NCBI RefSeq assembly: GCF_020103695.1 | Contig: NZ_JAHXBF010000004.1 | Coordinates: forward strand, 372,001-436,000 | Reading direction: 5' to 3' | DNA: 64,000 nt | Source of the DNA: Hyalangium versicolor | GTDB lineage: Bacteria; Myxococcota; Myxococcia; Myxococcales; Myxococcaceae | Made by a program: the position numbers and the translations under genes | The notes under the pieces: generated by a model | Told to the model about the DNA's origin: nothing | The model's input: the letters and a program-made list of their open reading frames with translations, nothing else | Database searches by the model: none | Shown here: one piece after another, positions 59,284 to 64,000 of the stretch | Position numbering within the stretch: position 1 is the first letter of the stretch | How the letters are laid out: each line of letters begins with the position of its first letter

Positions 59284-59673
59284 ATGCCAGAAAAGACACA
59301 CGCGCTTCGCGCGAAAACCGCCAAGAAGCAGGGAACGACGCTGGCGCTCAAGGGCTCGGACATTCACGCCACCGAGGGCTTGAGTACGCACCGCGCCAAG
59401 AAGATCGGAGGCCGCGAGTTCGGGGACGTGGGGTTCGTGGACCGCAGTGTGAGCCCGCGCAGGCCACCTGGGAAAGGTCTGACGGCCAAGAGCCGCAAGC
59501 TGCCCCTGCCCGAGCTGGGTAGCAGCACCTCGCGCCGCAAGACGCTGCCGGCCGAGGCCGCCGCGGGCTATCGGAAGGAAGGGATTCGCAAGAAGACCAC
59601 GGGCCGTGGGGATGTGACGCCGCTCAAGGCCGGCAAGAAGCTCGCGAAGCCGGGCCGGAAGAATCCGCGGTAG
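59284..59673 (+). CDS. Small basic protein, relative of the 55.9 kb gene product
   Basis: 129 residues from ATG 59284 with GGGAGG six bases before. Lys/Arg/Gly-rich and probably disordered: HALRAKTAKKQGT, SRRKTLPAEAAAGYRKEG, KAGKKLAKPGRKNPR. The RKTLPxEAAA pattern is shared with the protein at 55911-56207. Likely a chromatin- or RNA-associated protein. Its 3' end overlaps the converging protease gene by about 50 bases. Confidence 0.6.
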   Translation: MPEKTHALRAKTAKKQGTTLALKGSDIHATEGLSTHRAKKIGGREFGDVGFVDRSVSPRRPPGKGLTAKSRKLPLPELGSSTSRRKTLPAEAAAGYRKEGIRKKTTGRGDVTPLKAGKKLAKPGRKNPR

Positions 59674-60805
59674 CTGCCGAGCGGCGCTGGGCTCGCGTCA
59701 GCAGGAGCACCCATGCGAGCAGCCCGAACAGGGCCGCTCCAGGTGTGCTCATGCAGCCTCCCTCGCCGGACAGAGGTGTCGAGTCACAAGGGGTGAAGCA
59801 GCGGCACGCGTCATCGCCCGCGGGCTCGAGCCGTGCGCACAGCCCCGAGGTTCCACACGCGGCGTCATCCGTGCAGGGCGCACCGTAGTCTCCTTGCTGG
59901 AGCGCGGGGAGGAGGCATCGACGCGCGGCTCCCTCGGCGGCGTCGCAGATGAGGCCCGAGGGGCAATCCGAGTCCTGCTCGCACGTGTCCCGGCAGAGGT
60001 TCTCGGGAGCAAGCGTGGGTCTGGTGGGTGCGGGAGGCGCGGAGAGGAACGGCTGGAGGAAGGTGTCTCGCAGTGCGTCCACCCGGACGTTGACGGCCTC
60101 CGTGCGGCAGGCCACGTCTCCGCTCACGGTGATGCCGGCGAGCACCTCTCGCGTGCCGTCATTCACGAGCACCGGGCCTCCGCTGTCTCCCACACAGCTC
60201 ATCGCTGGCGCTGGTCCTGCGCGGAAGGAGTTCGCGGATACCTCCAGCACCGAGAGCATTCCCTGGCGGCGATGGCCCGAGGGCGCACTGGCGTCCTTTG
60301 TGTCTCCATAGCCGAGAACTCGCACCGGCGTGCCAGGAGCCAGCGACAGGCTCGCTGGATCGGCCAGAGGGAGCGGAGGCACCTCCACGGGACTCGCGAG
60401 CCGCAGAAGCGCCGCGTCGAAGGCATGGGTCTCTGGCACGTAGTCCGGATGGCGCACGGCATGGGCGACCCGGACGAAGCGCCCCTGAGCCTCCGGCACG
60501 AGTGTGGCACCCACGAAGATTTCGTATGGCCCCTCGGGACCGAAGACTTTCAGGCAGTGCGCCGCAGTCAGTACCACGTCGGGCGCGATGAGGGCCCCGG
60601 AGCACAGCAACGTCAGCGGCTCTCCGGAGCATCGCGTCCGCCGCGCCACGAGCGCCACCACCGCTTCATCTCCCGGCGCGTCCGTGCCATTCACCACGCG
60701 CTGCGACAGGATCGCAGGCGCGGGCGGTTCCTCGACGGGCACGCAACGTGCGGTCCCCAGGACGAGCAACATCCTCCCCAGCCAGGTCCCAAGAAGCCTT
60801 CTCAC
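59624..60805 (-). CDS. Trypsin-like serine protease with MYXO-CTERM-like tail
   Basis: 393 residues from GTG 60805 (an ATG at 60772 is the alternative). After a signal-like segment, the S1 fold starts at RVVNGTDAPGDEAVVALV; catalytic residues are His in VLTAAHC, Asp in HAFDAALLRL and Ser in SCVGDSGGPV. The Asp before the Ser loop position suggests trypsin-like specificity. A Cys-rich region (CEQDSDCPSGLICD, CTDDAACGTSGLCARL) follows, then a C-terminal GGCMSTPGAALFGLLAWVLL with RAQRR, as in MYXO-CTERM sorting tails. Surface-anchored protease. Confidence 0.85.
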   Translation of the reverse strand: MRRLLGTWLGRMLLVLGTARCVPVEEPPAPAILSQRVVNGTDAPGDEAVVALVARRTRCSGEPLTLLCSGALIAPDVVLTAAHCLKVFGPEGPYEIFVGATLVPEAQGRFVRVAHAVRHPDYVPETHAFDAALLRLASPVEVPPLPLADPASLSLAPGTPVRVLGYGDTKDASAPSGHRRQGMLSVLEVSANSFRAGPAPAMSCVGDSGGPVLVNDGTREVLAGITVSGDVACRTEAVNVRVDALRDTFLQPFLSAPPAPTRPTLAPENLCRDTCEQDSDCPSGLICDAAEGAARRCLLPALQQGDYGAPCTDDAACGTSGLCARLEPAGDDACRCFTPCDSTPLSGEGGCMSTPGAALFGLLAWVLLLTRAQRRSAATADSSGPASRASCRP

Positions 60806-60897
60806 GACTGCCACAGCAGGTCCTGCAACCGGAGAGCGCCAGCAGATACGAATCGTCCGCCGAGGCCGGCCAGCCCCCTCCCGGCGCCTTCTGTCCG

Positions 60898-60922
60898 AAC
60901 TGGTCTGCTGGTCATGCCAGTT
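60898..60922. repeat. 25-bp palindromic repeat, copy 3
   Basis: Left arm AACTGG and right arm CCAGTT with a TCTGCTGGTCATG core (partly degenerate). It lies about 95 bases upstream of the protease start. Confidence 0.6.
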
Positions 60923-61017
60923 CAGCAAAGGTCCTCTCACAGGGCACCTCCATGGCTGAGGCGGTTTTTGGAGCAAGGGCATCCATCAGGAGGTCCCCTC
61001 CGGCCGCGGTCCAAGCC

Positions 61018-61042
61018 AACTGGTATGCCTGTCATACCAGTT
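61018..61042. repeat. 25-bp palindromic repeat, copy 4
   Basis: The best copy: AACTGGTATG and CATACCAGTT around five bases. Flanks resemble copy 2 over roughly 60999-61073. Confidence 0.75.
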
Positions 61043-61176
61043 CGGTTCATGCCCGCTGCCCGGGGGAACTCCGTGTCACGAGGATCCTTGCCGTTCGAGG
61101 CATGTGCCTTCACCTTTCCTGAAAGGGATCGGCCTGGCGTCACAGCCGCGAGCAGCGAGCGGGAAGCAGCGCGACT

Positions 61177-61755
61177 TCACGGCTCGGGAGGCTCGTTCTC
61201 CGCCTGGCGTGAGAGTTGCTGAAGCTCCTCGTGCAACGTCCGCAATTGGCCCTGGTGGCGTTGGATCAGCGTGTCCAGACGTTGGCGCTCCGCTTCGTCC
61301 CCGCGAGCCCCCGCCGCATCCCGGTCCTGCTCCAGCCGCTTCACGTCCCTCGCCAGCAGCTCGGAGATGCGCTTCGTCTTGGCCAGCTTCCATCGCGCGG
61401 TCTGGGGCTTCTCGGCTGGAATGGGCTCATTCACCTGCGGCAACGGATTCGGAGACTCTGGCGAGGGAACCTCATCCCCGGGCCCCACAGGCACCACTGT
61501 GGCCTGCCCGGGAGCATCGGGCACAGGCGTGGGCGGGGATGAAGTGGGATTGGAGGTACTCGCCCCGGGTGTACGAACCGAAGCCGCAGGAGCGCGGGGC
61601 TCCGACGTCACCGGGGCCACGGAGACCGAACGAGGCGCCGGTGTCTGCGATGAGGGCGGAGCGGACGGCGAGGGCCACAGCATCACGCCGAGCACGGCCA
61701 CGGCGAGCACCATGGCACCCGCGAGCGGGAGAACGAATCGGGCAGGACCATTCAT
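61177..61755 (-). CDS. Hypothetical membrane-anchored protein with coiled coil
   Basis: 192 residues: one N-terminal membrane segment (8-26, LPLAGAMVLAVAVLGVMLW), a Pro/Ser/Thr-rich linker (30-115) and a C-terminal coiled coil (125-190, KLAKTKRISELLARDVKRLE). A bitopic envelope protein with no recognised family. Last of three genes in a probable operon (5- and 30-base gaps). Confidence 0.65.
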   Translation of the reverse strand: MNGPARFVLPLAGAMVLAVAVLGVMLWPSPSAPPSSQTPAPRSVSVAPVTSEPRAPAASVRTPGASTSNPTSSPPTPVPDAPGQATVVPVGPGDEVPSPESPNPLPQVNEPIPAEKPQTARWKLAKTKRISELLARDVKRLEQDRDAAGARGDEAERQRLDTLIQRHQGQLRTLHEELQQLSRQAENEPPEP

Positions 61756-61785
61756 GTCGGGAGCGCGCGGGAGCGTACCTCAGCC

Positions 61786-62187
61786 TCACAGCCGGAGCTT
61801 CCACCCTCCGTCCTGGTGCTCCACACGCAGCAAGAAGGGCTCCTGCCGGACAGCGCCATCCCGAGCCACCCGGGCTTCGACGAGCACCGCCTCCGGATTC
61901 CGCCCATCCACCTTGGCGTCGACGATGTCCACGAGCTGCATCTGGTGCTCGATCAGCTCACGCACCGTGTCCTCACAGGACTTCGCGCTGCCACCCGTGG
62001 CCAGCAACGGCCCGAGCGTCGCGCAATCCCCGGAAGGCAGCCCCGCGAAGAAGGTGCGCACGGCGGTCCGCGCGGCCTCCGTCTTCTTCGCCTCCGAGGA
62101 CGAGCAAGCGAGCGTGGCGAGCGCCAGCAACACTCCGCAAGCACTCGCCACCCTCACAGCCCCCCGATGCCGTAGGGAGCGGGCCAT
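61786..62187 (-). CDS. Small lipoprotein with NTF2/DUF4878-like fold
   Basis: 133 residues, signal peptide ending in LATLAC. The pattern RTFFAGLPSGDCATLGPLLA, a helix CEDTVRELIEH, and terminal strands FLLRVEHQDGGWKLRL resemble DUF4878/NTF2-like lipoproteins. Middle gene of a probable three-gene operon. Confidence 0.7.
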   Translation of the reverse strand: MARSLRHRGAVRVASACGVLLALATLACSSSEAKKTEAARTAVRTFFAGLPSGDCATLGPLLATGGSAKSCEDTVRELIEHQMQLVDIVDAKVDGRNPEAVLVEARVARDGAVRQEPFLLRVEHQDGGWKLRL

Positions 62188-62192
62188 GGCGC

Positions 62193-63107
62193 TCAGTAGC
62201 AGTTGGAAGCGAACAGCTCGTCATCGCTGGCGGACACGAACTGGTCGTCGCAGTAGCCACTGGCCAGCACGTGGCCGTTGCGCACGCACCCGTCGTGGTT
62301 GGTGGCATCCAACGTGTACTGGGTATCGCCGCCACAGCCACCGCCGCAGCGCCCGAAGCAGTTGCCGATCACCTTGGGACGGCTCCAGTGATCCGGCTCG
62401 CCGCACACCCACGAGCCGTTGCTCATGTAGTACTCATCTCCGTTGCATGAGGTGTGATCACCCAGCTGGGCGATCTGCTGGTTGACCGCGAGGTCGAAGC
62501 CACCCTTGTTGCAGTCGTGCTTGGCGTACGAGTACCAGTTGTAGGAACCGCCGCAGTTGCCAGTCCAGCTGCCGTTGCACTTGGCGTAGCTGCACAGCAT
62601 GGTGTAGCCGCGGCCCTGCTCGCCCATCACGGTGCGCTGCATGCGAACCGTGCTCGGGTGTTCTGCCCAGAGGCCCACCGCGCGCCGCAGGTACTTCGAC
62701 TCTGGAGTGGCCGCGTCACCCGAGGGCAGCTCGGCATTGAGTGCCGCATAGAGGGCGGCCGCCACGTCGCGATCCGGATCCGTCATCTGCGTGTCCTGCC
62801 CGTTGGTCTCGGCAAAGCCATCCATTGAGGAGACGCCGTTCTCCGAGTCCACCAGGCCGGTGAGCGTCATCCCGTTGTAGCGAACCTCGATGCGATACAC
62901 GCCAGGCTCCACCTCGCGCGAGGAGAACTTCACCTCGGCGTCGCCCTGGCTGCGCCCAGCGAGGAAGGTACCCTGCGTGGTTCCCGGCTCCACCGAGAGA
63001 GACAGGCCCTCCGAAGGCACCTCTCCGCTCGGCTCCGAGAACGTACCGCTGGGGTTGCCACAAGCACACAGCACCACGGCCACTACTGCTCCCAGAATCT
63101 TCCGCAT
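62193..63107 (-). CDS. Cys-rich secreted lipoprotein
   Basis: 304 residues from ATG 63107 (GGAGG upstream); signal peptide with lipobox VLCAC. An N-terminal beta domain (about 30-110), a helical middle and a C-terminal Cys/Gly-rich domain (about 165-304: SYAKCNGSWTGNCGGSYNW, NCFGRCGGGCGG, GYCDDQFVSASDDE) with at least ten Cys, probably disulphide-linked. No known family. First gene of a probable operon with the two downstream lipoprotein/membrane genes. Confidence 0.7.
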   Translation of the reverse strand: MRKILGAVVAVVLCACGNPSGTFSEPSGEVPSEGLSLSVEPGTTQGTFLAGRSQGDAEVKFSSREVEPGVYRIEVRYNGMTLTGLVDSENGVSSMDGFAETNGQDTQMTDPDRDVAAALYAALNAELPSGDAATPESKYLRRAVGLWAEHPSTVRMQRTVMGEQGRGYTMLCSYAKCNGSWTGNCGGSYNWYSYAKHDCNKGGFDLAVNQQIAQLGDHTSCNGDEYYMSNGSWVCGEPDHWSRPKVIGNCFGRCGGGCGGDTQYTLDATNHDGCVRNGHVLASGYCDDQFVSASDDELFASNCY

Positions 63108-63335
63108 ACGACGAGACCTCCCGGCCCAGGCTCCCTCTCTATTTGTGAGAAAGTGCGGGGAGTTCGCGTGTAGCGGACATGTCACACCTTGTTCAAGGCG
63201 AGGTGCGTCAATCCGTTGCGTCAATCATCGCACCGACGCAGGGTATTTCGCGACTCCATCGCCTGGGTATCAACTGACCTTGGCGCGGATCCAACCGGAG
63301 GCAGCACACCGGGACAAAGCCTCGATAACTCGCGT

Positions 63336-63764
63336 TCATAGCTCGCTGAGAATCCGGCCACGTCCGTCGATCGCATATGTAGCCCCCGCATCCACGATGG
63401 GAGTTTCCAGCTCAATACCGCATCGGGAAAACCTGGGAAGGAAGCTGACAAAATAGAGATCATCACTGGCCTTCAACACCGTGACATCATACGTATCCCG
63501 GCGTGCGAGACAGCGCGCCAGATTCTCGTCACGAGCTGTCGCCGTGATACCCGGCGGCATGAACTCATTCCTGGCCACTTCGAGCGCCGCCATCGTGGGA
63601 CCATCCAGGTGGATGCCACTCTCATATGAATTCGGGAATACGACCTTCTCGGCCTCCGAGAGCGGTGCTCGCTCTGCCTTGTTGATTCTGTAGTAGCCAA
63701 AACGCGCGCACCCGCTCAGCAACGCGACACAGCCAATGCCTATCACGAAGGGGAAGATTCTCAT
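63336..63764 (-). CDS. Small lipoprotein, function unknown
   Basis: 142 residues from ATG 63764; signal peptide ending in LLSGC. The body contains a helix MAALEVARNEFMPPGITAT and strands DVTVLKASDDLYFVSFLP and TYAIDGRGRILSEL. No family recognised. GC is somewhat lower than the neighbourhood. The ATG lies one base after the stop of the gene that crosses the right edge, so they are co-transcribed. Confidence 0.65.
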   Translation of the reverse strand: MRIFPFVIGIGCVALLSGCARFGYYRINKAERAPLSEAEKVVFPNSYESGIHLDGPTMAALEVARNEFMPPGITATARDENLARCLARRDTYDVTVLKASDDLYFVSFLPRFSRCGIELETPIVDAGATYAIDGRGRILSEL

Positions 63765-63765
63765 A

Positions 63766-64000
63766 TCAAGGCAACCAATCCTTTCCCTCCAACATTTGGA
63801 TGTTGCCAGAGTCATCATAGACCTGAGCAATCTGAACCCACTGGCCTTCACGAAGCGCCGAAACGATGCGCGTGACATAGTTGTAGCCGAAGACCCTGCA
63901 TATCCCGCTCCCATCCAGGTACAATAAATACAATTCGCGGTGAAACACCCGTCCTGTCTTCTTGTCTACTGCGCGAGCAGGGTTCCAGGTGCCGCTCAAA
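63766..64000 (-). CDS. C-terminal part of a gene running off the right edge
   Basis: A minus-strand frame is open to the window edge; about 78 C-terminal codons are seen. The segment RELYLLYLDGSGICRVFGYN and WVQIAQVYDDSGNIQMLEG is beta-rich. No family recognised. Separated by one base from the downstream lipoprotein gene. Base composition is lower in GC than most of the window. Confidence 0.55.
   Translation of the reverse strand, partial: LSGTWNPARAVDKKTGRVFHRELYLLYLDGSGICRVFGYNYVTRIVSALREGQWVQIAQVYDDSGNIQMLEGKDWLP

Larger units (their letters stand above)
60806..61176. other. Non-coding gap with two palindromic repeats
   Basis: 371 bases upstream of the protease gene. It holds copies 3 and 4 of the 25-bp palindrome, 95 bases apart, and no gene with a good start or ribosome site. 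The promoter of the protease gene must lie here. Confidence 0.5.

Overview
The window is high-GC DNA with mostly large, closely packed genes, many lipoproteins and secreted proteins, kelch/HAF/ricin-type surface proteins, Lys/Ala-rich basic proteins and a MYXO-CTERM-like tail. This points to a myxobacterium, probably of the Cystobacter/Archangium/Stigmatella type. The assignment is inference from gene content; there is no rRNA or other phylogenetic marker. No tRNA, rRNA, CRISPR array or insertion sequence was recognised.

Layout. 1-4.1 kb (minus strand): a lipase-foldase-like chaperone, a secreted sphingomyelinase/DNase-I-fold phosphodiesterase and an Lnt-like apolipoprotein N-acyltransferase in tandem, preceded by a DUF6891-NusA_N fusion. 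4.2-7.6 kb: a seven-kelch lipoprotein and a SARP-type AAA regulator. 7.6-11.8 kb: an accessory island. It holds a lower-GC divergent uracil-DNA-glycosylase-like gene, then two genes overlapping by four bases. The first encodes a TRPM-type SLOG (LSDAT) sensor fused to two SLATT two-helix membrane modules. The second encodes a TIR-like domain, an unassigned alpha/beta domain and a YbaK/ProX-type tRNA-deacylase domain. By analogy with Thoeris (TIR makes a nucleotide signal, SLOG senses it), this is the best candidate in the window for an undescribed conflict or immunity system.

12-32 kb: secreted and envelope proteins (CHAP-LysM hydrolase, F5/8C-glycosidase-like protein, HAF/choice-of-anchor-A lipoprotein, ricin-GH19 chitinase, Ig-like lipoprotein), two NmrA-like reductases, an exported methyltransferase, a SprT-like protein with an altered zinc motif, and several lineage-type hypotheticals. 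31.6-47 kb: metabolic and signalling genes, including an ornithine cyclodeaminase/alanine dehydrogenase homologue, an RsbRD-GAF-PAS histidine kinase, an M20 dipeptidase, MsrA, a MocR regulator divergent from a DUF2917-EamA transporter, and DUF819 permease plus dipeptide epimerase, translationally coupled. 47-64 kb: a GTPase-DUF697, an M20 lipoprotein, a C39-like lipoprotein, SEC-C methionine aminopeptidase, a DksA-type zinc finger, a START protein, a HAD-IG nucleotidase, small basic proteins, a YcaQ-like glycosylase, a trypsin-like protease and a run of small lipoprotein genes that leaves the right edge.

Non-coding signals include a family of at least four intergenic 25-bp palindromes (27.5, 49.8, 60.9 and 61.0 kb), a near-perfect bidirectional terminator at 20.74 kb, a 19-bp palindrome upstream of the chitinase and an 18-bp inverted repeat between the MocR gene and its transporter.
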